Origin: Ignatzschineria sp.
GTDB taxonomy: Bacteria > Pseudomonadota > Gammaproteobacteria > Cardiobacteriales > Wohlfahrtiimonadaceae
Reading direction: 5' to 3'
Assembly (NCBI GenBank): GCA_030150405.1
Contig: JASLFU010000026.1
Coordinates: 9,647 to 73,646 of the forward strand
DNA length: 64,000 nucleotides
Positions within the stretch are counted from its first letter, which is position 1, and the number at the start of each line of letters is the position of its first letter. Of the stretch, positions 35,293 through 43,373 are shown piece by piece. A program made the translations under genes and the position numbers. The notes beneath the pieces are model-generated. The model had not been told where the DNA came from, ran no database searches, and saw only the letters and a list, made by a program, of their open reading frames with translations.

Positions 35293-36516
35293 ATGGTTTT
35301 TACCATTCCACGCCGTAAAACTAGCCAAGTGATGGTAGGCGGCATCGGTATCGGCTCCGATTATCCTATCCGAGTACAATCGATGACCAATACAAACACC
35401 GAAGATGTTACGGAGACTGTTTCACAAATCATTGAACTTGCCGATGCTGGTTCAGAACTTGTGCGGGTAACTGTTAATACAGAAAAGGCGGCAAAAGCGG
35501 TGCCTCATATTGTGGAAAGGCTCAAAAATGCAGGGTATGACACCCCAGTGATTGGTGATTTCCATTTTAATGGACATCGTCTTTTACAAGCAGAGCCGGA
35601 ATGTGCCAAAGCATTAGCAAAATTGCGTATTAATCCCGGTAATGTTGGGCGAGGTAGCCGTAAAGATGAACAATTTACCGCGATTGTGGAAGAGGCCTTA
35701 AAATATAGTAAACCCGTAAGAATTGGGGTGAATTGGGGCAGCTTGGATCCTGAGGTTTTAAAGCGTCTTTTAGATGAAAATCTTAAAAAGAGCCATCCTT
35801 TAAGTAATGATGAGTTAATGTGTGAAGCGATGATGGTCTCGGCTCTGGAAAGTATCGCTTTTGCTAAAGAGATTGGGATGAGCGATGAGCAGATCCTTCT
35901 CTCTGTTAAGGTGAGCCAAAGTCAGCAGCTCATCCATGTCTATCGAGAGATGGCGAAAAAGACCAACCTCCCCTTGCACTTAGGATTAACAGAAGCGGGA
36001 ATGGGGATGAAAGGTACAGTGGCTTCCACCGCTGCCTTAGCGGTTTTATTACAAGAGGGGATTGGTGACACTATCCGCATCTCGCTTACGCCAGAACCTA
36101 ATGCCCCGAGAACAGAAGAGGTGTTGGTGGGTAAAGAGATTTTGCAGAGTCTACAAATTCGGGCATTTACCCCTAAGGTGGTCGCTTGCCCAGGATGTGG
36201 CCGTACAAGTAGTGATGATTTCCAACATTTAGCACAAGAGATCCAAGGGTATATCGATAACAATATGCCTACGTGGAAGGATAAATATAGCGGCGTAGAG
36301 GAGATGGTGGTCGCTGTGATGGGTTGCGTGGTGAATGGCCCGGGGGAGTCAAAGCTTGCCAATATTGGCATTAGTCTTCCTGGAAATGGTGAGCGTCCTG
36401 TAGCCCCTGTGTATGTGGATGGTGAGCGCTCTGTAACGCTTAAGGGCGATAATATCGCCAATGAATTTAAAGCAATTATTAACGAATATATTGATGAGAA
36501 ATATGGAACAAAATAG
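35293..36516 (+). CDS. ispG: (E)-4-hydroxy-3-methylbut-2-enyl-diphosphate synthase IspG
   Basis: Iron-sulfur enzyme of the MEP isoprenoid pathway that converts MEcPP to HMBPP. Motifs are PIRVQSMTNT, VRVTVNTEKAAKAV, GDFHFNGH, RINPGNVGRG, LTEAGMGMKGTVASTAALAVLLQEGIGDTIRISLTPEP and the cluster ligands C299, C302 (CPGCGRTSSDDF) and C345 (MGCVVNGPGE). It has 407 residues; the E. coli enzyme has 372. The extra length lies partly between the second and third cysteines (spacing 43 rather than 32), as in alpha- and betaproteobacterial versions. Its end overlaps the trmB start by 14 bp. Confidence 0.97.
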   Translation: MVFTIPRRKTSQVMVGGIGIGSDYPIRVQSMTNTNTEDVTETVSQIIELADAGSELVRVTVNTEKAAKAVPHIVERLKNAGYDTPVIGDFHFNGHRLLQAEPECAKALAKLRINPGNVGRGSRKDEQFTAIVEEALKYSKPVRIGVNWGSLDPEVLKRLLDENLKKSHPLSNDELMCEAMMVSALESIAFAKEIGMSDEQILLSVKVSQSQQLIHVYREMAKKTNLPLHLGLTEAGMGMKGTVASTAALAVLLQEGIGDTIRISLTPEPNAPRTEEVLVGKEILQSLQIRAFTPKVVACPGCGRTSSDDFQHLAQEIQGYIDNNMPTWKDKYSGVEEMVVAVMGCVVNGPGESKLANIGISLPGNGERPVAPVYVDGERSVTLKGDNIANEFKAIINEYIDEKYGTK

Positions 36517-37183
36517 ACCTAAACGCACCATTCGCTCCTTTGTAAAGCGGGAAGGGCGCTTAACCCGAGGGCAAGAGCGAATTTTGGCAGAAAGCCCTTA
36601 TCTTCTACCCCATAATGTGGAAGAGGAGTGGGATTTAGATGCCATCTTTGGGCGGAAAAATGATCAGCGTACTTTAGAGATCGGTTTTGGAGATGGAGCA
36701 TCTCTTTCTCAAATGGCTGAGGAAGCGCCGGAAAGAGATTTTTTAGGGGTTGAGGTGCATCGCCCCGGCGTTGGTCGTCTTCTGTTAGATGTGGAAGAGA
36801 AAGGACTGACCAATATTCGTGCTATCGATTATGATGCGGTGCAGATTATCAAGGTCTGTCTGCCGGATGAGAGTTTAGATTGTGTGCAGATCTTCTTTCC
36901 CGATCCCTGGCATAAGAAAAAGCATAATAAGCGCCGCATTATTCAGCCGGCCTTTATCGATCTTTTAGCCCCTAAAATTCGTAAAGGGGGACGAATCTGT
37001 CTTGCTACTGATTGGGAACCTTACGCAGAACATATGCTTGAGGTCTTAAATGGTGCTGAGCAGTTTGAAAATAGCGTTGAAGGTTTCATTTTAGAGGCGA
37101 CTCATCGCCCGCCCACTAAGTTTGAAGCTCGAGGACGCCGTTTAGGCCATGGGGTTTGGGATCTTGTTTTTATTAAAAAGTAA
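36503..37183 (+). CDS. trmB: tRNA (guanine-N7)-methyltransferase TrmB
   Basis: SAM-dependent enzyme that makes m7G46 in the tRNA variable loop. Start ATG at 36503 gives 226 residues beginning MEQNRPKRTIRSFVKREGRLT, which aligns with the E. coli start region IRSFVRRQGRLT; earlier in-frame ATGs lie deep in ispG. The SAM motif is TLEIGFGDGASL, followed by FLGVEVHRPGVGRLL, the catalytic FFPDPWHKKKHNKRRI and ATDWEPYAEHML, and the C-terminal TKFEARGRRLGHGVWDL. It overlaps ispG by 14 bp, so translation is likely coupled. Confidence 0.95.
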   Translation: MEQNRPKRTIRSFVKREGRLTRGQERILAESPYLLPHNVEEEWDLDAIFGRKNDQRTLEIGFGDGASLSQMAEEAPERDFLGVEVHRPGVGRLLLDVEEKGLTNIRAIDYDAVQIIKVCLPDESLDCVQIFFPDPWHKKKHNKRRIIQPAFIDLLAPKIRKGGRICLATDWEPYAEHMLEVLNGAEQFENSVEGFILEATHRPPTKFEARGRRLGHGVWDLVFIKK

Positions 37184-37249
37184 CATAACTTAAGGGAAAC
37201 ATTTAGTGATCGCTTTTTCTCTCCCTTATTAAAATATCTATAGAATAGT

Positions 37250-37284
37250 AAAAACCGCTTGAGAATCTCTCTTAAGCGGTTTTT
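37250..37284. terminator. bidirectional terminator between trmB and greB
   Basis: AAAAACCGCTT (37250-37260) pairs with AAGCGGTTTTT (37274-37284), with A and T runs at the two ends of the stem. It lies between the convergent trmB and greB genes. Confidence 0.85.
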
Positions 37285-37304
37285 CTTTGAATCGAGCTTT
37301 ATCG

Positions 37305-37769
37305 CTAGCGATATTCGATCTCTAAAATTGTGTATTCCACCCGTCCTGTTTCTAAGTTTAGGGTGACCACATCATCTAACTCTTTGCCGATAAGGGCACG
37401 GGCAAGAGGGGAGCGAATGGAGATATAGTAGGGCTCATGGTCAAACTCATCACTGCCCACAATACGGATTAACTTCTCTTCACCTTCTGTGGTTTCTAAA
37501 GTTACGTACGCACCAAAAAAGACTTTATCCTCATTATCGGGTTTATGGGCGACGATCTTTAATTCTCCTAAGCGCTTACTTAAAAAACGTACGCGGCGAT
37601 CGATCTCTCTTAGCTGCTTTTTACCATAGATATACTCCGCATTTTCACTACGATCTCCTAAGGCTGCAGCTTCACTAACAGCACGCGTTACTTCGGGGCG
37701 TTTAACTTTCCAGAGATAATCGAGCTCTTCAGAGAGTTTATCGAAACCTGCTTTTGTAATGTAATCCAT
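37305..37769 (-). CDS. greB: transcription elongation factor GreB
   Basis: Rescues backtracked RNA polymerase by stimulating transcript cleavage through the secondary channel. It has 154 residues. The N-terminal coiled coil contains ALGDRSENAEYIYGKKQLREIDRRVRFLSKRL; the acidic pair D/E in GDRSENAEY is the catalytic tip. YGKKQLREIDRRVRFL is diagnostic of GreB rather than GreA (which has AAREQQ). The C-terminal FKBP-like domain ends IGKELDDVV. It may be followed in the opposite sense by trmB, separated by a terminator. The helicase-like gene lies 57 bp upstream on the same strand, so cotranscription is possible. Confidence 0.95.
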   Translation of the reverse strand: MDYITKAGFDKLSEELDYLWKVKRPEVTRAVSEAAALGDRSENAEYIYGKKQLREIDRRVRFLSKRLGELKIVAHKPDNEDKVFFGAYVTLETTEGEEKLIRIVGSDEFDHEPYYISIRSPLARALIGKELDDVVTLNLETGRVEYTILEIEYR

Positions 37770-37826
37770 TCTCTATCCTTCTCTTTTTCAATATTTAATC
37801 GTTTTTACGGATTTTAAGCGGATAAG

Positions 37827-39569
37827 TTATCTCTTTCCCCGATTGTTTCGCTTTTTAGATTGATTTCTCCGGCGATTGGGGGAGTTTCCTTGGTTATTTT
37901 CAGTAATATTTTGCACAAAGTTGCCGCTATTTTCATGACCACTACTTTGGCGATTCTGCTTTGAGAAGACTTCTCGCATGCGGCGGCGATTTTGTTGTGC
38001 GATATTGGCTTCAAAAGAGCCTAATTCAAAGGGCATGCGATTACGGTTAACCACATCTGATTGCTCATTATTAAAGAAGTCCGCTTGCGATTGCGGTTCT
38101 GCTCGCTCTTCTTTGCGTCGCGTTGGTTTACGGGAGCGCTGAGGTTTTTGATTATCCTCTTGCGTACGTTTGCGGGGCTGTCTGCGACGATTATCCTGCC
38201 CCTTACTATTACTTGCTCTATTTTGGCGAGGCGTGCGGCGTCTTTTACTCTCTTCTTCTTTTGGTTCAGAACCGTCTACGCTCTTTACTTCTCTTTCTGG
38301 AGAGGTTTTGGCCCTCTTTTCGGAGGATGGCGCTTTTTCTCCCCGTTTATTACTGTTCTGCTTCGGTTCAATCTCCACAATCGGAAGGGCAAACTCAATA
38401 TATTCATCAGTTAAGGATTGAACCCAAACACGTTCATTTTCTGTAGCAATGGAGATAAAGTGTTCTGGAGAAAAGTGATCTTTCACATAGGTCAGGCGCT
38501 CGGCAAATTCAACATAAGCGCTGGGGAGATCTAAAAAGAAGACGCTATCGATCTTATTTAAATCGGGTGTAATCTGTGTAACTACACGATGCATCACAAT
38601 AAGAGCGTTAATCCGCTGTTGATTAAAGCGCTCTACCAATCCTTTTTTAGCACTATCGGCCAATTTTTCATGCACAATTTTGGTGCGAATACGGGCGCGA
38701 TAGAGATAATTTTCGAGCTGCCTCGCTGCTTGCCGATTATGGGCTACGATGAGGCAATTCTTAAGATCAAAGCGACGAATATAATCCCGAATATATTGAC
38801 GATGAAAATTGCGGGGCATCATCGCTATAAAATGTTTTTCTTCTGTCTCCGCGCTTTGTTCAGGTTTTTGCTCTAAAGAGGCAGGAGAAGGGGAAGCTGT
38901 CTCTTTTTGTAAGTTATCATCTGAAGTTGCATCTTGACTCTTTAAAGTGATCTTTTTACGTTGAGGGAGAGATTTTTCCACTTCATCAATTAAAGCTTTT
39001 GCCGCCTCTTGATTTGCGAACTTTTCTAGCGGGCGAATAGAGCGACGTTCAGCGCGTTCCTTAACATTCACCAGATTTTGAAAAGGCGCAAAGATCAGGG
39101 ATTGCCGCTCCGAGGTTAAGATAATATTTTTAACATTATTGATCTCAAGCAGCTGGGAGATGGTTCGGCGTAGAAGATTTTGCTCAATAATGATGGTCTC
39201 AAAGGATTCCCAGGGGAAGGTTCTATATTCCAAAAGGGAGAAGATTGAGAAGGGGAGGACAGAAATGCCACTCTCTTTTGAGCTTACTGTAAGGGGAGGG
39301 TGGTGAGGTAAAACAGCCTTTACTTTAATTTTGGTGCTCATCGCTTCTATAACTTTAGCTAATGTCTCAGCTTCGGAAACAGTGCGAGTGATAATGAGAA
39401 AAGACTCTGTAATTTTATGCTCAGCCAGAAGGATCATCTCTTCGATCACCTCTAAAGAGGGGCGACGAGGGAGCGATTTTTCAGGAGCTGCTAAATTAGA
39501 AAGATCTTCTTTTGTGATACGAGAATAGTCTGCCCAACGGGCAGAGATAGAATCAATCGAGGAATTCAT
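37827..39569 (-). CDS. DEAD-box helicase-like protein with eroded catalytic motifs and a basic tail
   Basis: 580 residues in an intact frame. Residues 55-165 resemble the later part of RecA domain 1: ITRTVSEAETLAKV stands where PTRELAxQ is expected, FETIIIEQN where DEAD is, and IILTSE where SAT is. Walker A and the Q motif are absent. Residues 268-376 resemble RecA domain 2: NCLIVAHNRQAARQLENYL, VERFNQQRINALIVMHRVV, DSVFFLDLPSAYVEFAERL, then no HRxGRxGR. A charged linker (165-250) joins them. From about 400 the tail is rich in Arg, Lys, Asn and Gln. Probably a pseudohelicase with RNA-binding tails. It lies upstream of greB on the same strand. Confidence 0.75.
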   Translation of the reverse strand: MNSSIDSISARWADYSRITKEDLSNLAAPEKSLPRRPSLEVIEEMILLAEHKITESFLIITRTVSEAETLAKVIEAMSTKIKVKAVLPHHPPLTVSSKESGISVLPFSIFSLLEYRTFPWESFETIIIEQNLLRRTISQLLEINNVKNIILTSERQSLIFAPFQNLVNVKERAERRSIRPLEKFANQEAAKALIDEVEKSLPQRKKITLKSQDATSDDNLQKETASPSPASLEQKPEQSAETEEKHFIAMMPRNFHRQYIRDYIRRFDLKNCLIVAHNRQAARQLENYLYRARIRTKIVHEKLADSAKKGLVERFNQQRINALIVMHRVVTQITPDLNKIDSVFFLDLPSAYVEFAERLTYVKDHFSPEHFISIATENERVWVQSLTDEYIEFALPIVEIEPKQNSNKRGEKAPSSEKRAKTSPEREVKSVDGSEPKEEESKRRRTPRQNRASNSKGQDNRRRQPRKRTQEDNQKPQRSRKPTRRKEERAEPQSQADFFNNEQSDVVNRNRMPFELGSFEANIAQQNRRRMREVFSKQNRQSSGHENSGNFVQNITENNQGNSPNRRRNQSKKRNNRGKR

Positions 39570-39932
39570 TATTATAATTTTCTACACAATACGGTGATAA
39601 AAGTTGTTTCCAAGGCCGTGTTCTTTAAAGATCTTATTCAACGCTTTGGAATAAATTTGCCTATAGCTAATTTGCTTATGCTTTTTTAACTCCCAGGCAT
39701 TTTGACCGGCTTTAGAGAAGATCTAAGCGCGCAAAATTGATAAATATAGTGGGAGAGTGTTAAATCGTGAAGCGAAGATGTAAGGGATTTACAGGCACTT
39801 GTTGTAGGTTGGTTCGTGCGCTTGCGACGTGATTTAACCTTTATAATTTACCATGAAGAGGGTAAAATGCAAAACCGATCTGCAGGAATTGTGATAGAGT
39901 GCAGAAAAATCAAAATTTGGCAGGAGAAATAG
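39570..39932. other. intergenic region between the helicase-like gene and lapA
   Basis: This 363-bp gap separates divergent genes and must hold their promoters. A CTTTATAAT element near 39840-39850 is a plausible -10 for lapAB. GTTAAATC (39759-39766) is inverted at 39831-39838 around 64 nt, with partial extension of the pairing. I see no open frame or RNA gene that I can support. Confidence 0.5.
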
Positions 39933-40235
39933 ATGATGAAGCGAGCATTTTTTTGGGTAAAGTTAGCAATTTGGGCGCTCCTTTTTGTGGTGCTCTTTGT
40001 ATTGCTCTATCAAAATAGAGCAGGGATAGTAGAGTTAAATTATCTATTCTCTAGCCGCGAGATGAGCACAACGCTCTTTATGTTTTTAATGTTTATTGCT
40101 GGAGCAATCTTTACGTTACTGATTCTCTTTATGCTTAATCTCCCTACAGCGGTAGATCGCTTAAAGTTACGTTCAGAATTAAAAGCGCTTGAAAAGGAAG
40201 TTAAAGAGCTCAAGCGTGATCAGCACGTCTTATAA
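39933..40235 (+). CDS. lapA: lipopolysaccharide assembly protein A domain protein LapA
   Basis: 100-residue membrane protein of the LapA (DUF1049) family. It has two transmembrane helices (about 9-28 and 43-67), with the typical conserved pair LLYQNRAGIVELNYLF between them, and a C-terminal coiled-coil tail (LRSELKALEKEVKELKRD). LapA acts with LapB and FtsH to regulate LpxC and balance LPS synthesis. A clear RBS AGGAG precedes two consecutive ATG codons. lapB follows after 60 bp. In Enterobacteria lapAB lie downstream of other genes such as pgpB; here they stand as a pair. Confidence 0.92.
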   Translation: MMKRAFFWVKLAIWALLFVVLFVLLYQNRAGIVELNYLFSSREMSTTLFMFLMFIAGAIFTLLILFMLNLPTAVDRLKLRSELKALEKEVKELKRDQHVL

Positions 40236-40295
40236 ATTGGTCATCTATAAAGGTTGGTGGAGTGCCCTTTTTTAAAGCGGAATACCCCATAATAT

Positions 40296-41447
40296 ATGTT
40301 TGAATATATCTGGATATTGCTGCCCATCGGGCTTTTGATTGGGTGGCTAGCAGCAAAGCGTGATAATGCGAAAAAACAGAAAATTATGCATTATCTCAAT
40401 TTGCGCTATTTTCTTGAGGAGACAAAGTCCCTTGATAATATCTCGCTCGATATTCCGCTTGAATCTGATGCAGAGGATAATCTTAACTTCTCTCTTCTCT
40501 TAGGGGATACCTTTCGAAAGCGGGGGGAGATCGGCCGGGCAATCGATCTGCATGAATATCTTTTAAATGAAGCGCCCACCGAAGCTCTTGCTTATAAAGT
40601 TCACTACTCTTTAGCTGCAGATTATCTCGCTGCTGGTTTTTTAGATCGAGCCGAGGAGAAGCTGCGTTATCTGTTAGCCTCAGAAGAGTATCGTGAAGAA
40701 GCGCTTTTACAGCTTTCTCATCTCTATAAACAACAAAGAGAGTGGATGCAGAGCATTGCTGCTTTAGAGAAATTAAGTGAGCCAAGCCAGGAAATTTATG
40801 AGGAGATCTCCCATCTCTATTGCGAGCTTGCAGAGCGTGAATTACAGAAAACAACGCCTGATTTTGAGCGCCTACTTCTTTGGCTCGAAAAAGCAGAATT
40901 AGCGGAGCCTAATACAGCTAGAATTAGCTTAATTAAAGCCTTTACATTAGTCGAGCTCTCCCGCTATGAAGAGGCGCTGTCATCTCTTTTAGCGATCGAG
41001 CATCAGCAGCCAAAATTGCTTCCCATTGCACTGCCTATTCTCTATGATTTAAGTTTTCTTTTGGGAAGAGAAGAGCCTTTTTCGGATTGGCTAGATGCTC
41101 AGATTGCCAAGCCAGAAAGTCATATCAGCTTTAAGTTTTGGCGTGCCCATCTTTTGGTCTATCGCCGATCGATGGCTGAGGGGATTGCTTATCTTGAATC
41201 TGCCTTAGAGGGCGAGAGTAATCTTCGGGGCTTGATGTTACTCAATCGCTTATTGCGTTATGGAAAAGATTCTGAAAATCTTGCCCTATTTGATAAAACA
41301 TTTCGGGAACTTTTAGACCAATATGCACGCTTTCAGTGTGATAGTTGTGGGTTTACTAGTAAGGTGTTGCAATGGAGCTGCCCAAGTTGCCGGGAGTGGA
41401 ATAGCTATGCTCCTGTTACAGATGTTATTAGTCTAAAGCATCATTAA
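40296..41447 (+). CDS. lapB: lipopolysaccharide assembly protein LapB (YciM)
   Basis: 383-residue inner membrane TPR protein that brings LpxC to FtsH for degradation and scaffolds LPS assembly. An N-terminal membrane anchor (WILLPIGLLIGWLAAKRD) is followed by tandem TPR-like repeats from about residue 50 to 330, and a C-terminal rubredoxin-type metal site with four cysteines in CDSCGF and CPSC near residues 346-367. Length and architecture equal E. coli YciM (389). It pairs with lapA. Downstream is a 270-bp gap to ibaG. Confidence 0.95.
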   Translation: MFEYIWILLPIGLLIGWLAAKRDNAKKQKIMHYLNLRYFLEETKSLDNISLDIPLESDAEDNLNFSLLLGDTFRKRGEIGRAIDLHEYLLNEAPTEALAYKVHYSLAADYLAAGFLDRAEEKLRYLLASEEYREEALLQLSHLYKQQREWMQSIAALEKLSEPSQEIYEEISHLYCELAERELQKTTPDFERLLLWLEKAELAEPNTARISLIKAFTLVELSRYEEALSSLLAIEHQQPKLLPIALPILYDLSFLLGREEPFSDWLDAQIAKPESHISFKFWRAHLLVYRRSMAEGIAYLESALEGESNLRGLMLLNRLLRYGKDSENLALFDKTFRELLDQYARFQCDSCGFTSKVLQWSCPSCREWNSYAPVTDVISLKHH

Positions 41448-41689
41448 ATTTAAAGGGTAGGGAGACTCTCTAAATAGCCTTGATTTTAGGGTTATAAGTC
41501 TAATAGATTACTCTTTTTTAGGTTTTCTGAAGAGGGGTGCGAAATCTTCGGTAAAACGTGCGATAATATGCCGCAAATTTAAAGTTTAAGCGGGGCGGCT
41601 CGATGAAGAGTTTTAATCCCTACTTTTTCACAAGTTTATCTTCGTTAATAATTAACAAATAATTTAAAAGAGTAAATTTAATAGAGTTT

Positions 41690-41716
41690 TCGGCAGTGCC
41701 GATAAGGAAAATAACT
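41690..41716 (+). promoter_or_regulatory. ribosome binding site of ibaG with adjacent hairpin
   Basis: A small perfect hairpin TCGGC-AGT-GCCGA (41690-41702) directly precedes AAGGAA (about 41705-41710) and the ATG at 41717. The position fixes the start at 41717 rather than at an in-frame GTG at 41696, which falls inside the hairpin. Confidence 0.45.
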
Positions 41717-41953
41717 ATGATGACAAAAGAGAAGTTGAAAGAGCTTATCATGGCGGGTTTAGAGTGTGATCATATCGAGGTGAAAGGGGATGATGGCGTC
41801 CATTTTGAGGCGCTAGTGGTCAGCCCTGAGTTTGAAGGGCGCTCGATGCTTGATCAACATAAAATGGTCTACGCCACCTTAGGCGACCGTTTAGAGACGG
41901 AAGAGGTTCATGCTTTAGCGCTTAAAACTTATAAATCATCAGAGTGGAGCTAA
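41717..41953 (+). CDS. ibaG: BolA family iron metabolism protein IbaG
   Basis: 78-residue BolA-like protein. The KH-like fold carries DHIEVKGDDGVHFEALVVSPEFEGRSMLDQHKMVYATLGDRLETEEVHALALKTY; the histidine and the C-terminal His region bind [2Fe-2S] clusters with monothiol glutaredoxins. The sequence is the YrbA/IbaG type rather than BolA itself. Start chosen at 41717 (ATG ATG) behind AAGGAA. It ends 2 bp before murA, the same ibaG-murA order as E. coli, but without the mla genes upstream. Confidence 0.93.
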   Translation: MMTKEKLKELIMAGLECDHIEVKGDDGVHFEALVVSPEFEGRSMLDQHKMVYATLGDRLETEEVHALALKTYKSSEWS

Positions 41954-41955
41954 GC

Positions 41956-43233
41956 ATGTCGAATAATGAAAAACTCTTAGTGGAAAATAATGGTCCACTT
42001 AAGGGAAGTGTAAAAGCAAGTGGCGCAAAAAATGCGGTGCTCCCTATCTTAGCGGCCACTATTTTAGCTACAGAAGATGTTACGCTCCATAATGTTCCTG
42101 ATCTTCAAGATGTACGCATCTTAATTCAGATCTTAGAGGATCTTGGCGCTAAGGTGCAGGTTTCTGGGGAAACGGTTGTTGTTGATCCCCGAGGCATTAA
42201 CCGTGTGCGAGCTAATCATGATTTGGTAAGCCAAATGCGGGCCTCAATTTTAGTGTTAGGACCTATTTTAGCTAAATATGGTGAGGCGGAAGTCTCACTT
42301 CCCGGCGGTTGCGCTATTGGAAGTCGACCTGTTGATCAGCACCTTAAAGGGATGGAAGCTTTAGGGGCAGAAATTACCATTGAACACGGCTATGTACATG
42401 CGGTGATCCCCGGCGGTAAAAAGCGTTTAACGGGTAATCATCATGCATTTGATGTAGTTACAGTTACAGGTGTAGAAAATGTTCTCATGGCGGCCGTTTT
42501 AGCCGAGGGTGTGACAGTTTTAGAAAACTGTGCAAAAGAGCCAGAGGTGGATGATTTAGCCTTAATGCTCAATCGCCTTGGCGCTAAAATTGAAGGTATC
42601 GGTACAGAGCGTTTAACCATTACTGGGGTTGATAAATTAGGCGGTGGTGAATATACCATCATGCCTGATCGTATTGAGATTGGGACTTACCTTGTAGCGG
42701 GCGCAATGACTTTTGGGGATATTACCGTAGAAGATTGTGTGCCTGAGCATTTAGAGGCGATTAATTCAAAATTGATGGCGGCAGGGGCGAAGATTGAGAA
42801 AGGAACCAACTCGATTCGGGTCTATCCAGGAAGTGCAAAATTAAAGGCACTGAATATTCGTACAGCGCCATACCCACTCTTTGCTACAGATATGCAGGCT
42901 CAATTTATGGCAATGGCCGCGGTTTCTGAAGGGACTTCTACCATTGTGGAGACGATTTTCGAAAACCGTTTTATGCATGCCAATGAGTTAATGCGCATGG
43001 GAGCGAAAATTAAGATCGAAGATCGTATTGCCGTGATTGAGGGAATTCCTAAGCTTTCAGGAACAAGTGTAACGGCAACGGATCTGAGAGCCTCGGCAAG
43101 TCTTATTCTTGCAGGCTTAGTTGCCGATGGAGTAACAACAATGGGCGCACTTCACCATTTAGATCGTGGATATGATTCCATTGAGGCAAAACTTTCGAAT
43201 CTTGGTGCTAAGATTAAGCGTATTACCGAATAA
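41956..43233 (+). CDS. murA: UDP-N-acetylglucosamine 1-carboxyvinyltransferase MurA
   Basis: Adds enolpyruvate from PEP to UDP-GlcNAc in the first committed step of peptidoglycan synthesis; target of fosfomycin. It has 425 residues from the ATG at 41956. K25 and N26 in SGAKNAVLP, the PEP-binding cysteine C119 in LPGGCAIGSRPVDQHLKG, and RTAPYPLFATDMQAQFMA, TSTIVETIFENRFMHA and DLRASASLILAGL are conserved. The cysteine form is expected to be fosfomycin-sensitive. It begins 2 bp after ibaG; an upstream in-frame ATG at 41944 overlaps ibaG and is less likely. A strong terminator follows. Confidence 0.97.
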   Translation: MSNNEKLLVENNGPLKGSVKASGAKNAVLPILAATILATEDVTLHNVPDLQDVRILIQILEDLGAKVQVSGETVVVDPRGINRVRANHDLVSQMRASILVLGPILAKYGEAEVSLPGGCAIGSRPVDQHLKGMEALGAEITIEHGYVHAVIPGGKKRLTGNHHAFDVVTVTGVENVLMAAVLAEGVTVLENCAKEPEVDDLALMLNRLGAKIEGIGTERLTITGVDKLGGGEYTIMPDRIEIGTYLVAGAMTFGDITVEDCVPEHLEAINSKLMAAGAKIEKGTNSIRVYPGSAKLKALNIRTAPYPLFATDMQAQFMAMAAVSEGTSTIVETIFENRFMHANELMRMGAKIKIEDRIAVIEGIPKLSGTSVTATDLRASASLILAGLVADGVTTMGALHHLDRGYDSIEAKLSNLGAKIKRITE

Positions 43234-43308
43234 GGAAATCGCTTAGAAAGGGAGCGTAAGTAAAGCTTGATTTTTTAAAGTTTTGTTTTACTAAAGCTAC
43301 AGATTATA

Positions 43309-43346
43309 AAAGAGCCCGGAGCATTATCTGCTTCGGGCTCTTTTTT
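43309..43346. terminator. bidirectional terminator between murA and dsbD
   Basis: A 13-bp stem, AGAGCCCGGAGCA/TGCTTCGGGCTCT, with a 5-nt loop, followed by TTTTTT and preceded by A residues. It sits between the convergent murA and dsbD genes. Confidence 0.9.
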
Positions 43347-43373
43347 GGCTTTGAAATATGAGTACTACTTGAG

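Noticed and set aside
38061..38446. Plus-strand frames opposite the basic tail of the helicase-like gene
   Set aside because: Several overlapping frames occur there only because the antisense of Arg/Lys-rich codons avoids stops. None has a ribosome site or a recognisable product.
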